Source: Agromyces hippuratus (GTDB lineage Bacteria > Actinomycetota > Actinomycetes > Actinomycetales > Microbacteriaceae). From it: a stretch of DNA of 64,000 bases. The translations under genes were made by a program, and so were the position numbers. Positions 16,727 through 27,537 of the stretch are shown here, in pieces; position 1 is the first letter of the stretch; each line of letters starts with the position of its first letter. Below the pieces are notes generated by a model. It did no database searches, was not told the origin of the DNA, and worked only from the letters and a program-made list of their open reading frames with translations. The stretch is from NCBI RefSeq assembly GCF_013410355.1, contig NZ_JACCFI010000001.1:1736001-1800000 (forward strand), read 5' to 3'.

Positions 16727-19210
16727 TCAGAGCTTCTCGATGGGCGCGATCTTGATGAGGAGCTTCTTCTGGCCCGCGGAGTCGAAGCTCACGTGGGCGA
16801 TGCGCTTCGTGCCCTCACCGGTGACCTGGGTGACCTTGCCCTCGCCGAAGTCGGTATGACGGATGCGGTCGCCCGCCGCGAGCGTGAGGTCGCCGTTGTC
16901 GCGCACCGTGCCGGTGACCCGATTGGCCCACTCGGTCTTCGGCTTGTCGGAACGGGTGACGCTGAACCGCTCGAGGTCGCGATCGCGCGTGCCCCAGGCG
17001 CCGCCCGGCGCACCGCGGCGGGCGTTGAGCGCGCGCGGCTGCGTGCCGCCGCGCGACGTGGCCATGCCGGGCGACTGACGCCAGTCGATGAGCCCCTCGG
17101 GGATCTCCTGCAGGTAGCGCGACGGCATCGCGACGGCGACCTCGCCGAACTGCGCCCGACTCATCGCGAGCGAGAGGTAGAGGCGCTTGCGGGCGCGGGT
17201 GATGCCGACGTAGAAGAGCCGGCGCTCCTCGGCCGGACCGCCCGGTTCGGAGGCAGACATCTGGTGCGGCAGCAGCCCCTCTTCGATGCCGGTGAGGAAG
17301 ACGGCGTGGTACTCGAGGCCCTTGGCCGTGTGCAGCGTCATGAGCGAGACGGTGCCGGATGCGTCGTCGAGCTCGTCGGCCGCCGCCACGAGTGAGACCT
17401 GGGTGAGGAAGTCGACGAGCGTGGCGCCGGGGTTCTCGCGATCGAAGTCGCGGGTCTGCGCGACGAGCTCCTCGACGTTCTCTGCACGCGTCTCGTCTTG
17501 CGGGTCGCGGCTGTTGCGGAGGGCATCGAGCAGACCCGATCTCTCCATGAGGAACACCAGCACGTCGGAGACCTTCGCCGCCCCCGCGTTCGTGCCGGCC
17601 TCGAGCCCCTCGGCCGAGGGCACGAGCATCGCCGCGGCCTCGTCGAGCACGTTCGCGAGCGCCGAGATCGCGCCCGTCACCTTCGGGCCGAGGCCGAGGC
17701 CGTCGGCCGCGCGCATCGCCTGCCGGAAGGTGAGTTCGTTCTGCTCGGCGAACGTGGCGAGCGCCGTCTCGGTCGCCGGGCCGATGCCGCGCTTCGGCGT
17801 GTTCAGGATGCGCCGGAGCGCGAGCTCGTCGACGGGGTTCGCGACGGCGATGAGGTAGGCCATCGCGTCCTTGATCTCGGCTCGCTCGTAGAACTTCGTG
17901 CCGCCGACGACGCGGTACGGCAGCGCCGAGCGCACGAAGATCTCTTCCAGCGCTCGGGTCTGCGCGTTGGTGCGGTAGAAGACGGCGATGTCGCGGTAGG
18001 CGACGCCGGCACGGTGCAGCGACTCGATCTCGTCGGCGATGAACTGCGCCTCGTCATGTGCCGTGTACCCGGTGTAGCCGACGATCTGGTCGCCATCGCC
18101 GTCGGCCGTCCAGAGTTTCTTCTCTTTCCGGTCGAAGTTGTTCGAGATGACCGCGTTCGCCGCGGAGAGGATGTTCTGCGTGGAGCGGTAGTTCTGTTCG
18201 AGGAGCACGACCTTCGCACCGGGGAAGTCGCGCTCGAACTCGGAGATGTTGCGGATGTCGGCCCCGCGGAACGCGTAGATCGACTGGTCGGAGTCACCGA
18301 CGACCGTGAGGCTCGCGCCCGGGATCGCACCCGAGCCGTCGGTGAGGCCGCGCACGAGGATGCCGTGCTGGTCGAGCTCGTCGACGATCTCGCGCGCCAC
18401 CGGCCGGGTCAGCTCGTGGATGAGGGAGTACTGGGCGTGGTTCGTGTCTTGGTACTCGTCGACGAGGATGTGCCGGAAGCGGCGCTGGTAGAGCGCGGCG
18501 ACCTTCGGGAAGGCCCGGAAGAGGTAGACCGTCTCGGCGATGAGGTCGTCGAAGTCGAGCGCGCTCGCCGCCCGCAGCCGCCGCGTGTACTGGCGGAAGA
18601 TCTCGAGGAACATGACCTCTTGCGGGTCGTTCATGTTGGCGTTGCGCGCGTGCGTCTCGGCGTCGGCGAGCTCGTTCTTCAGCTTCGAGATCTTGGCCTG
18701 GGCACTCGCGGGCGTGAAGCCCATGGTGTCGGCGTCGAGCTCTTTGATGATGCGCTTGAGTATCGTGCGCTGGTCGGCCGAGTCGTAGATCGTGAAGGTC
18801 GACGAAAGCCCGATCGACTCGGCCTCACGGCGGAGGATGCGCACGCACGCCGAGTGGAACGTCGAGATCCACATGCCCGACGCGCTCTCGCCGAGGAGCG
18901 CCTGGACGCGCTCCCGCATCTCGGCCGCGGCCTTGTTGGTGAAGGTGATCGCGAGGATCTGGCTCGGCCACGCCTCGCGGCTCTCGATGAGGCTCGCGAT
19001 GCGGTGCGTGAGCACGCGCGTCTTGCCCGACCCCGCACCCGCGACGATGAGGAGCGCGGGCCCGCGGTACTCGACCGCCTCCCGCTGCTCGGGGTTCAGT
19101 CCGTCGGTCAGTCGGGAGCCGCCAGTGCCGGCACGGTCATTGCCCGCATCGACGGCGGGGGGCGCCTCGCGCCAGCCGGCTGGGTCGTCGGGGTCGAGGA
19201 TCAGCGTCAT
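16727..19210 (-). CDS. pcrA: ATP-dependent DNA helicase PcrA/UvrD
   Basis: Superfamily 1 3'-5' helicase acting in repair and replication-fork maintenance. The 827-residue protein has motif I GAGSGKTRVLTHR (about 58-70), motif Ia TFTNKAA, motif II VDEYQDTNH, motif III VVGDSDQSIYAFRGAD, motif IV LEQNYRST, motif V MTLHTAKGLE and motif VI YVGITRARK, followed by a Tudor-like C-terminal domain with DRIRHTDFGEGKV, usual for PcrA. ATG 19210 has AAGGG, and TACACT lies 9 nt upstream. No CGGATGCC octamer occurs in this gene. Confidence 0.96.
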   Translation of the reverse strand: MTLILDPDDPAGWREAPPAVDAGNDRAGTGGSRLTDGLNPEQREAVEYRGPALLIVAGAGSGKTRVLTHRIASLIESREAWPSQILAITFTNKAAAEMRERVQALLGESASGMWISTFHSACVRILRREAESIGLSSTFTIYDSADQRTILKRIIKELDADTMGFTPASAQAKISKLKNELADAETHARNANMNDPQEVMFLEIFRQYTRRLRAASALDFDDLIAETVYLFRAFPKVAALYQRRFRHILVDEYQDTNHAQYSLIHELTRPVAREIVDELDQHGILVRGLTDGSGAIPGASLTVVGDSDQSIYAFRGADIRNISEFERDFPGAKVVLLEQNYRSTQNILSAANAVISNNFDRKEKKLWTADGDGDQIVGYTGYTAHDEAQFIADEIESLHRAGVAYRDIAVFYRTNAQTRALEEIFVRSALPYRVVGGTKFYERAEIKDAMAYLIAVANPVDELALRRILNTPKRGIGPATETALATFAEQNELTFRQAMRAADGLGLGPKVTGAISALANVLDEAAAMLVPSAEGLEAGTNAGAAKVSDVLVFLMERSGLLDALRNSRDPQDETRAENVEELVAQTRDFDRENPGATLVDFLTQVSLVAAADELDDASGTVSLMTLHTAKGLEYHAVFLTGIEEGLLPHQMSASEPGGPAEERRLFYVGITRARKRLYLSLAMSRAQFGEVAVAMPSRYLQEIPEGLIDWRQSPGMATSRGGTQPRALNARRGAPGGAWGTRDRDLERFSVTRSDKPKTEWANRVTGTVRDNGDLTLAAGDRIRHTDFGEGKVTQVTGEGTKRIAHVSFDSAGQKKLLIKIAPIEKL

Positions 19211-19355
19211 GTCCCTTCAAGTGTAGGCGCGACATCCGACACGCACCTCGGTCGACGGGCGGAGGAGGCGACCGCCCCGAGCCCCCATCTCGTGCGAAGC
19301 GCGACGGCGAACGCAGAATGTCGTAACATTTCCGCACCCCCAGCGAAGGACGACG

Positions 19356-20747
19356 ATGACCGAACGCTCCGAGACGCCCCCTGCCCCAGCCACCGCTCCC
19401 TGGCGATACGCCGTCGGCATGTTCGGCACCTCGATCCCGATCAACATGATCAAGGGCTCGATGATCCTGTACTACGTCGACATCCTCGGACTCGACGTGC
19501 GGGTCTACGCGGGCGTCATGATCGTCTACGCCGTCATCGACGCCGTCGACAACCCGGTGCTCGGCTTCCTCTCCGACCGCACCCGCACCCGTTGGGGCCG
19601 ACGCCGGCCCTGGCTCGTCGTCGGCGCTCCGCTCCTCGCCGCGAGCATGATCGCCTTCTTCTCCGCACCCGATTCGCTCGAAGGCCTCGGGCTCGTGCTC
19701 TGGTTCGCGATCTTCGCGATCCTCTGCGAGACGTTCGACTCGATGCTGAACGCCAACTACGGCGCGCTGCTGCCCGAGCTCTTCCCGCTCGAGCGCAAGC
19801 GCGCGGTCGCGAACTCGCTGCGACAGGGATTCCAGCTCGTCGCCCTGGTGATCTCGCTCGCGGTGACGCCGCTGCTCACGACGTCGGTGTTCGGCACCGA
19901 GGACACCACGGTCGGCTTCACGACCACGGCGATCATCTACGGGGCGATCGCCACGGCGGTCATCCTGTTCATGGCCTTCAGCGCGAAGGAGAACCCGCGC
20001 TACGCGGAGGGTGCGCGGCCTCGGTTCCTGCCGACGCTCCTCACGATCGTCCGCAACCCCAAGTTCTGGTCGATCGGCGTCGCGGGCGCCTGCTACGCGA
20101 GCGCCATGGGGCTCGTGCTCGCGGGCCTCCAGCTCTACGTGCGCTACTCCCTCGGCCTGCCCGTCTCGAACGCGCTCTTCCTCCAGGCCACCGTCATCAT
20201 CTGCTCGGCGGCCGGCCTCGTCGCCTGGACCCGCGTGATCCGGCGGAAGGGCGCGGCGTTCACCTGGCGGCTCGCCTTCGTGATCCTCGCACTCAGCTTC
20301 ATCCCGCTGTTCTTCGCCGCCGACCTCGTCACCGCGCTGCTCGCCGGGCTCCTCGTCGGCATCGGCTACTCGGGCATGCTCGCCACGAACGACCTGATCG
20401 TCGCGCGCGTGCTCGACGACGACGCCCGACGGCACGGGCAGCACCGCGAAGGGCTGTTCCTCTCGGCATTCGGCTTCTTCGGGCGCCTGAACGGCATCGT
20501 CACGGGTCTCGCACTCGCCTCGCTCGGCGTCTTCTTCGGCTACAACTCCGGAGACGACCCGGGCGGCCAACCGGATGTCGCGTTCCGCATCTACCTCTGC
20601 GTGTACCCGTTCATCCTCTGCACGATCGGGGCGGTGCTCGCCCGATTCATCCGCGTGCCCGAGGGCCTCTCCGAGGCGGAGGCCGACGGCGACATGACGC
20701 TCGCCGCAGTGCGCAGCACCGCGGCCGACGACGAGACCGCGCAGTGA
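19356..20747 (+). CDS. MFS transporter, glycoside-pentoside-hexuronide (GPH) type
   Basis: A 463-residue sugar:cation symporter-like protein. Twelve hydrophobic segments can be followed. The family signatures are visible in IDAVDNPVLGFLSDRTRTRWGRRRPWL (in pieces: DAVDNPVLGFLSD near residue 62, RTRWGRRRPW near 80). GAAGGA is 5 nt before the ATG. It overlaps by 4 bp a ChbG-type deacetylase gene, so it probably imports an oligosaccharide or glycoside that the partner helps process. The exact sugar is not evident. Confidence 0.87.
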   Translation: MTERSETPPAPATAPWRYAVGMFGTSIPINMIKGSMILYYVDILGLDVRVYAGVMIVYAVIDAVDNPVLGFLSDRTRTRWGRRRPWLVVGAPLLAASMIAFFSAPDSLEGLGLVLWFAIFAILCETFDSMLNANYGALLPELFPLERKRAVANSLRQGFQLVALVISLAVTPLLTTSVFGTEDTTVGFTTTAIIYGAIATAVILFMAFSAKENPRYAEGARPRFLPTLLTIVRNPKFWSIGVAGACYASAMGLVLAGLQLYVRYSLGLPVSNALFLQATVIICSAAGLVAWTRVIRRKGAAFTWRLAFVILALSFIPLFFAADLVTALLAGLLVGIGYSGMLATNDLIVARVLDDDARRHGQHREGLFLSAFGFFGRLNGIVTGLALASLGVFFGYNSGDDPGGQPDVAFRIYLCVYPFILCTIGAVLARFIRVPEGLSEAEADGDMTLAAVRSTAADDETAQ

Positions 20748-21568
20748 CCCGACGCCTGGTGCTCACGGCCGACGACCTCGGCCGCGAACCGGCCACCTCG
20801 GTCGAGATCGCGCGCCTGGCCGCCGAGGGCGCGATCACGGCGTCGACGGTCATCGTCATCGCGCCCGGCGCCGACGCCGCGGCGGCCGCCGTCGCCCGCG
20901 CCGGCATCGAGCCGCGCCTGCACGCGACGCTCTCGAGCGAACGCGGTCTCGCCGCCTGGCGACCGGTCGGGGCCGCGCCGTCGCTCGTCTCGGACGACGG
21001 CTCGCTGCCGTTCGACCCCGCCGAGGTGGGGGCGCGAGCGGATGCCTCCGAGGTCGCCGTCGAACTCGATGCGCAGTTGCAGGTCCTCCTGGGCTGGGGC
21101 ATCCGGCCGCTCGCCCTCGACTCCCACGCCGGCACCCTCTACGGCCTCACCGGGCGCTCGTTCATCGCCGAGGCGCTCGAGCTCGCGGCACGCCACGGTC
21201 TGGGGTTCCGGCTCCCCCGGGACCCGGCGCTCTACCTCGGCGGCGCACTGCCGACCGAGGTCGCCGCGGTGCACGCGACCGGGGTCGCCGCCGCAGATGC
21301 GCTCGGCGTGCCGATTCCCGCCGCGATCGCGACGAACCGGATGCCGGCCTCGCAGCTCGGCGGCTACGCGGCGCTGCGCGACGGCTACCTGCGCCTCCTC
21401 GGCGCGCTTCCCGAGGGCACCAGCGAGATCTTCATGCACCCCGCGCCGGAGCACGCCGTCGCGGGCCCCGACGGGATCGTCCGCGCCTGGGAGCTCGCGC
21501 TCCTCCGCGACGACCGGTTCCGCACGGCGATCGAGACGGAGGGCATCGAACTCGTCGACGCGTGGTGA
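20744..21568 (+). CDS. ChbG/HpnK (YdjC) family carbohydrate deacetylase
   Basis: The family removes an N- or O-acetyl group from carbohydrates such as acetylated chitooligosaccharides, using a divalent metal. The 274-residue protein starts VTRRLVLTADDLG, where the ADD motif supplies metal and catalytic Asp; LDSHAG (about 124) and HPAPEHA near the C terminus supply His ligands. The start is GTG 20744, overlapping the transporter's stop as GTGA. Together the two look like a small uptake-plus-deacetylation operon with no regulator attached. Confidence 0.83.
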   Translation: MTRRLVLTADDLGREPATSVEIARLAAEGAITASTVIVIAPGADAAAAAVARAGIEPRLHATLSSERGLAAWRPVGAAPSLVSDDGSLPFDPAEVGARADASEVAVELDAQLQVLLGWGIRPLALDSHAGTLYGLTGRSFIAEALELAARHGLGFRLPRDPALYLGGALPTEVAAVHATGVAAADALGVPIPAAIATNRMPASQLGGYAALRDGYLRLLGALPEGTSEIFMHPAPEHAVAGPDGIVRAWELALLRDDRFRTAIETEGIELVDAW

Positions 21569-21586
21569 GTCGCGGAGCCCGCTCCG

Positions 21587-22636
21587 TCAGGCGGCGGGCG
21601 TCGCCCGGCGCGCTTCGACGCCGAGGTCGGGATGGTCGAGGAACACGCCGTCGACGCCCATGCCGATGATCTCGCCGAACTCGCCCGCCCAGTCGCCGAA
21701 GGCCGCCCGCGCGGTGCCGCGCCGGAACCGGCTCGCGAGGAAGCTGTTCTCGGGGCGGAGGGTCCACGTGTAGATCTCGAGGTCGGCCGCATGCGCCGCA
21801 TCGACGAGCTCGGCGCCCGAGAGCGGCGCGCCCGCGGCATCCGCTCGCTTCGCCTTCGCGCCGCCGACGAGCCGCGCCTTGCCGACGCTCACGCCGTCGA
21901 ACCGGCCCGCGAGGCGGAGCATCCCCGCCTCGGTCACGAAGGAGTCGTACTTCGGAGCACCGGAGCCCTGCTCGAGCACGAGGTCCCATGGCGCGCCGGA
22001 GCCCTCGATCAGGAACACCCGCTTGCCCCGGATGCCGCGCGCCCCGAGCCGATCGAGCAGCGTCGGCTCGAACGCCTCCATGATGAGCCGTTCGTCGCCG
22101 CGGCCCCAGCCGGCGGCATCGAGCTCGGCCTGGAACAGCTCGTCGAGCGGCAGGCCGATCGCGTCGAAGTGCGCGGCGTGCTTGAACTCGGCGACCATGC
22201 GCAGGAGGCGTCGCTGCTCGTCGGCGGCGACCTCGATGATCTCGAACAGGTCGCGGAGCCGGATGATCGGGAAGCGGTCGTCGAAGCTCGCACTCGCATG
22301 ACGCAGGGCGCCGAGCCGTTCGCGCGCCCGCAGCGTCGCGAGCTCGGCCCAGGTGAAGTCCTCGGTGAACCATCCGGTGAGCGGACTGCCGTCGATCTCG
22401 CGCGTCGTGCGGCGCCCCGCGAACTCGGGACGGTCCGCGACGTCGGTCGTGCCCGAGATCTCGTTCTCGTGACGCAGCACGAGCACGCCGTCACGGGTGG
22501 CGACGATGTCGGGCTCGACCGCGTCGGCGCCGAGCGCGAACGCGAGTTCGTAGGCCGAGCGCGTGTGCTCCGGACGGTAGCCGGGCGCACCGCGGTGCCC
22601 GATCACGAGCGGGCGCGGAGCTTCGTGGTGCTGCAT
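21587..22636 (-). CDS. glycerophosphodiester phosphodiesterase family protein
   Basis: Hydrolyses glycerophosphodiesters to an alcohol and glycerol 3-phosphate. Near the N terminus VIGHRGAPGYRPEHT carries the catalytic His and Arg, and VEPDIVATRDGVLVLRH (split: VEPDIVATRDG, LRHENEI) carries metal ligands; VDGVFLDHPD closes the TIM barrel. The 349-residue form starting MQHHEAP is chosen because TACGCT ends 6 nt before its ATG with no ribosome-binding site; another ATG lies 9 codons upstream. It converges on the ChbG gene with only 18 bp between. No signal peptide is seen, so a cytosolic role is likely. Confidence 0.87.
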   Translation of the reverse strand: MQHHEAPRPLVIGHRGAPGYRPEHTRSAYELAFALGADAVEPDIVATRDGVLVLRHENEISGTTDVADRPEFAGRRTTREIDGSPLTGWFTEDFTWAELATLRARERLGALRHASASFDDRFPIIRLRDLFEIIEVAADEQRRLLRMVAEFKHAAHFDAIGLPLDELFQAELDAAGWGRGDERLIMEAFEPTLLDRLGARGIRGKRVFLIEGSGAPWDLVLEQGSGAPKYDSFVTEAGMLRLAGRFDGVSVGKARLVGGAKAKRADAAGAPLSGAELVDAAHAADLEIYTWTLRPENSFLASRFRRGTARAAFGDWAGEFGEIIGMGVDGVFLDHPDLGVEARRATPAA

Positions 22637-22792
22637 GCGCCCAGCGTAGTCAGCACGAGGCATGCCGAGCGGGGAATGTCGCGAGAACTCAGGGCGTTAT
22701 CACGGACAACTCGGGTAGGTTGGTAGTCAAGCGGATGCTGCGTGCGCGGCCGCCGCCCGACCCCCGAACACAGCCGAAAGCAGAGGAAACCC

Positions 22793-23602
22793 ATGGCTCT
22801 CGACAACCCCGCATTCTCGCGGAACTCCGCGTTCTCCGCGCAGGGGGGCGTGGCCGCAGCGCAAGACATCTCGGCCCAGCAGCTGCAGGAGATGTACAAC
22901 CAGCCCGCGACGCCGCCCGCCGGCGAGACCATGGCCGTCGAGACGACGATCCAGAAGTCGGCCGCCGCCTTCGGCCTGCTCGTCGTCGGCGCAGCCCTCG
23001 GCTGGGTCACGACCGAGTCGATGCCGTTCCTCTGGATCGGCGCCGGCATCGTCGGCTTCGTGCTCGCGCTCGTCAACATCTTCAAGAAGGAGCCGTCCCC
23101 CGCGCTGGTGCTCGCGTACGCGGGTGTGCAGGGCATCTTCGTGGGCGGCATCTCCGCCTGGTACGAGGCGATCAACCCCGGCATCGTGGCGCAGGCCGTC
23201 ATCGCGACGCTCGTCGTCGTCGGTGTGACGCTCGCGCTCTTCGCCTCGGGCAAGATCCGCGCCTCGAAGAAGGCCACGAAGATCTTCCTCATCGCGATGG
23301 TCGGCTACGCCGTCTTCTCGCTGGTGAACTTCGGGCTCATGCTCTTCAACGTGACCGACGACCCGTTCGGCCTGCGTTCCACGCCGATCTTCGGCATCCC
23401 GCTCGGCCTGATCCTGGGCGTCTTCGTCGTCATCATGGCGGCCTACTCGCTCGTGCTCGACTTCGACTTCATCCAGCAGGGCGTGCGCAACCGCGCCCCG
23501 AAGAAGTACGAGTGGTCGGGCGTCTTCGGCATCATGGTCACGGTCATCTGGCTGTACCTCGAGATCCTGCGCATGCTCGCGATCGCGCAGTCGGGCGACT
23601 GA
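22793..23602 (+). CDS. Bax inhibitor-1/YccA family membrane protein
   Basis: A 269-residue integral membrane protein with about seven hydrophobic segments (KSAAAFGLLVVGAALGW, FLWIGAGIVGFVLALV, ALVLAYAGVQGIFVGGIS, and so on) after a soluble N terminus of about 60 residues rich in Asn, Gln and Ala. The C-terminal ILRMLAIAQSGD and FDFIQQG are typical of the actinobacterial subgroup. In other organisms the family is linked to calcium leakage and membrane protein quality; the role here is not known. GAGGAA precedes the ATG. It is monocistronic and ends in a UUCG terminator. Confidence 0.85.
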   Translation: MALDNPAFSRNSAFSAQGGVAAAQDISAQQLQEMYNQPATPPAGETMAVETTIQKSAAAFGLLVVGAALGWVTTESMPFLWIGAGIVGFVLALVNIFKKEPSPALVLAYAGVQGIFVGGISAWYEAINPGIVAQAVIATLVVVGVTLALFASGKIRASKKATKIFLIAMVGYAVFSLVNFGLMLFNVTDDPFGLRSTPIFGIPLGLILGVFVVIMAAYSLVLDFDFIQQGVRNRAPKKYEWSGVFGIMVTVIWLYLEILRMLAIAQSGD

Positions 23603-23622
23603 CCTCGTCACCGCGTGAACGT

Positions 23623-23650
23623 CGAACGGCCGCCTTCGGGCGGCCGTTCG
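23623..23650 (+). terminator. UUCG-loop terminator
   Basis: Twelve paired bases (arm cgaacggccgcc) with a TTCG loop, followed by tcgttt, 20 bp past the stop of the Bax-inhibitor-like gene. Confidence 0.85.
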
Positions 23651-23688
23651 TCGTTTCGGGAGCGCCCGGCGGGTCAGCGCGCCTCGGC

Positions 23689-24633
23689 TCAGATGCCGAG
23701 CGTCGCGACCGAGGCCGTGATCGCGTCGGCCGAGGCGCGGAGCAGCAACTCCTCCTCCGCCGAGAACGGCGTCTCCGCAACAGGCACCGCGCCATCACCG
23801 CCGACGACGCTCGGAAGCGAGAGCGCGACGCCGTCGAGTCCCCGGATGCCGCGGAGCACCGTCGAGACCGGCAGCACCGCCCGCTCGTCGCGGAGCACGG
23901 CTTCGACGATGCGCGCCCCGGCGAGGCCGATCGCGTAGTTCGTTGCGCCCTTGCCACGGATCACCGTGTACGCCGAGTCGCGCACCTCGTGCGCGATGTC
24001 GTCGAGTTCGGCCGCTGAGAACGGCTCGGCGCCGCGCCACTCGAGGATCGGCACCGGCCCGATGCGGGCGTTCGACCACAGCGGGAATTCCGTGTCGCCG
24101 TGCTCCCCCACGATGTCGGCGTGCACGCTCGACGTGGTGACCCCGGCGCGGCGGGCGAGCAGCCAGCGCAGGCGCGAGGTGTCGAGCACCGTGCCCGAGC
24201 CGAAGATGCGGTGCGGCGGCAGCCCGGTGATGCGCTGCGCGGCGACCGTGAGCACGTCGACGGGATTCGTGACGAGCACGATGACCGCATCGGGGGCGCG
24301 TTCGAGGAGGGCGGGCAAGAGGTTCTCGAGGATGCGCACGTTGGTGCCCGCGAGCTCGAGTCGCGACTGGCCGGGCTGCTGCTTCGCCCCGGCGGTCACG
24401 ACGATGACGTGCGAGCCCTCGACGACCCCCATGTCGGCGCCGCCGCTCACCGACGACCCGGTGAACTGCGTGCCGTGCGCGAGGTCGAGCACCTCGGCCT
24501 CGACCTTCTCGCGCGCGATGTCGTAGAGCGCGACCTCGTTCGCACTCCCACGGATCAGCGCCGAGTACGCGAGGCTCGTGCCCACGCTCCCGGCTCCGAC
24601 GACGGTCAACTTCGAGTTCTCGACGACAGCCAT
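23689..24633 (-). CDS. ldh: L-lactate dehydrogenase
   Basis: Interconverts pyruvate and L-lactate with NAD(H). The 314-residue protein has the Rossmann motif VVGAGSVGTS (about 11-20), GAKQQPGQSRL with Gln and Arg of the active loop, TNPVDVLT, and the catalytic His in GEHGDTEF (about 181). Gln at the loop position of QQPGQSR fits lactate rather than malate specificity. The ATG is preceded by CAGACT at 6 nt and lacks a ribosome-binding site, fitting a leaderless mRNA. It faces away from the guaA group, separated from it by a terminator. Confidence 0.93.
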   Translation of the reverse strand: MAVVENSKLTVVGAGSVGTSLAYSALIRGSANEVALYDIAREKVEAEVLDLAHGTQFTGSSVSGGADMGVVEGSHVIVVTAGAKQQPGQSRLELAGTNVRILENLLPALLERAPDAVIVLVTNPVDVLTVAAQRITGLPPHRIFGSGTVLDTSRLRWLLARRAGVTTSSVHADIVGEHGDTEFPLWSNARIGPVPILEWRGAEPFSAAELDDIAHEVRDSAYTVIRGKGATNYAIGLAGARIVEAVLRDERAVLPVSTVLRGIRGLDGVALSLPSVVGGDGAVPVAETPFSAEEELLLRASADAITASVATLGI

Positions 24634-24665
24634 GCGTCCAGTCTGGCAGCGCTCGCGAATTGCGA

Positions 24666-24697
24666 GAAGGCCGGCACCCGATGAGGTGCCGGCCTTC
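24666..24697 (-). terminator. hairpin downstream of guaA
   Basis: A perfect 13-bp stem (arm gaaggccggcacc) with a 6-nt loop, 42 bp past the guaA stop and upstream of ldh. Confidence 0.75.
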
Positions 24698-24738
24698 GTC
24701 AGCGGTTGAGCGGGCGCCGGAGCGGCTGCCTGTCCGGC

Positions 24739-26319
<1,581 letters not shown>

Positions 26320-26323
<4 letters not shown>

Positions 26324-26826
26324 TGCTTGGCCTCCAGGGTGTCGGAAGTGTCGGTGGGGTCTGAGGCGACGGGTTCGGCCGCTGCGGCCTCTGCGGCTTC
26401 GCGGCGGTCGAGGTACTCGCGCACCTCACGACCGATGCGGGCCTCGAGGAAGAACGAGAGGAACGGCACGATGCCGCCGAGCGCGATGACGATGAAGCGG
26501 CTGAACGGCCAGCGCATGAGGCTCCAGAGCCGGAAGTCGCTGAAGAGGTACACGACGTAGAACCAGCCGTGGGCGATGAGGATGCCGGTCGAGAGGTTCA
26601 CGCCGGTGCCGGTCGACTCGAGGCCGGCGGCCGTCTCGATCACCGGGGTGAAGGCGAGCACGCCCTGGTCGCCGAAGGCGTAGAGCTCTAGGTGGAACGC
26701 GTACTTCATGATCATCTCGGCGCACAGCAGCAGGAGCATGACGCCGGTGATCACCGAAGCGACCTGGTAGAACTTCAACGCCCCGCGAATGCGCGGCAGA
26801 TCGGCGGATTTCGGCTCGAGGGGCAT
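26320..26826 (-). CDS. DUF3817 membrane protein
   Basis: A 168-residue protein with three hydrophobic segments (VASVITGVMLLLLCAEMIMKY, GILIAHGWFYVVYLF, RFIVIALGGIVPFLSFFLEARI) and an acidic C-terminal tail. DUF3817 genes are commonly found next to guaA in actinobacteria, but their function is not known. The 4-bp overlap with guaA implies co-translation. The start is ATG 26826; no strong ribosome-binding site is seen. Whether it affects purine transport or metabolism is only a guess from position. Confidence 0.8.
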
Positions 26827-26835
26827 GACACCAGT

Positions 26836-27432
26836 CTACGCGGCGTCGAGCGGGGCGAGTCCCGTGAGCATGCGGGCCAGTGTTTCCACAGCTGCGTCGA
26901 TCTCACCCGGCGCGTCCGCGGCCGCGGCGTTGGCCACTGCGACCTCGTTGAGGGCGCCCGAGATCATCGTCGCAACCGTGCGCAGCCGATGCGACGCGAT
27001 GACTCCGGCCGCGGCCAGTTCCGCGACGCCCTCGTCGAGGAGGCCGGCACTCGTGTCGAGATCGCCGCTACGCCAGTCGTCCCACCCGAGGACTGCTGGG
27101 CCGTCGACGAGGAGGATCCGGCGCACGCCGGGCGAAAGGCTCGCCTCGAGGAACGCGCGACAGCCGTCGAGGAACCCGGCGAGCGGATCGCTGGCGCCGG
27201 CAGCGGCGACCTCGACAGCGCGCGCCACTCGGGCCTGCGCCGCTTCGAGCACGGCGCGGAACAGCGCCTGCTTGCTGCCGAAGTGGTGGTACAGCGCCCC
27301 GCGGGTGAGCCCTGCCTCTGCGACGAGGTCTTCGAGGGCGACGCCGGCGTAGCCCCGCTCGGCGAACGCCTGCGTGGCGAGCTCCAGGATGACCGCGCGC
27401 GTTCGCTCCCGTTGTTCCGCCTTCGTAGCCAT
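26836..27432 (-). CDS. TetR-family transcriptional regulator
   Basis: A 198-residue repressor-type protein. The N-terminal helix-turn-helix is clear: TRAVILELATQAFAERGYAG, then LVAEAGLTRGALYHHFGSKQ (about 33-52). The rest is a TetR-type ligand-binding helical domain. The start is ATG 27432 with GGAGG about 11 nt upstream. It is divergent from a VOC-family gene, and two 17-bp palindromes lie between them, so it probably represses both itself and its neighbour. The inducer is unknown. Confidence 0.93.
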   Translation of the reverse strand: MATKAEQRERTRAVILELATQAFAERGYAGVALEDLVAEAGLTRGALYHHFGSKQALFRAVLEAAQARVARAVEVAAAGASDPLAGFLDGCRAFLEASLSPGVRRILLVDGPAVLGWDDWRSGDLDTSAGLLDEGVAELAAAGVIASHRLRTVATMISGALNEVAVANAAAADAPGEIDAAVETLARMLTGLAPLDAA

Positions 27433-27470
27433 GAGTTGCTCCACCTCCGACGATGCCGCGCTGACCATTG

Positions 27471-27487
27471 ACATACACACTGTACGT
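27471..27487. promoter_or_regulatory. probable TetR operator 1
   Basis: ACATACA-CAC-TGTACGT, one mismatch from a perfect palindrome. It overlaps a TTGACA (27468-27473) that, with GACAAT at 27492-27497, forms a plausible promoter for the VOC gene. Confidence 0.7.
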
Positions 27488-27497
27488 TTTTGACAAT

Positions 27498-27514
27498 ACA
27501 TACACACTGTATGT
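27498..27514. promoter_or_regulatory. probable TetR operator 2
   Basis: ACATACA-CAC-TGTATGT, perfect 7-bp arms with a CAC spacer, 27 bp centre to centre from operator 1. This AT-rich region differs sharply from its surroundings and sits between the divergent TetR and VOC genes. Confidence 0.72.
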
Positions 27515-27537
27515 TTCTTTGCCCGAGGAGGGTCACC

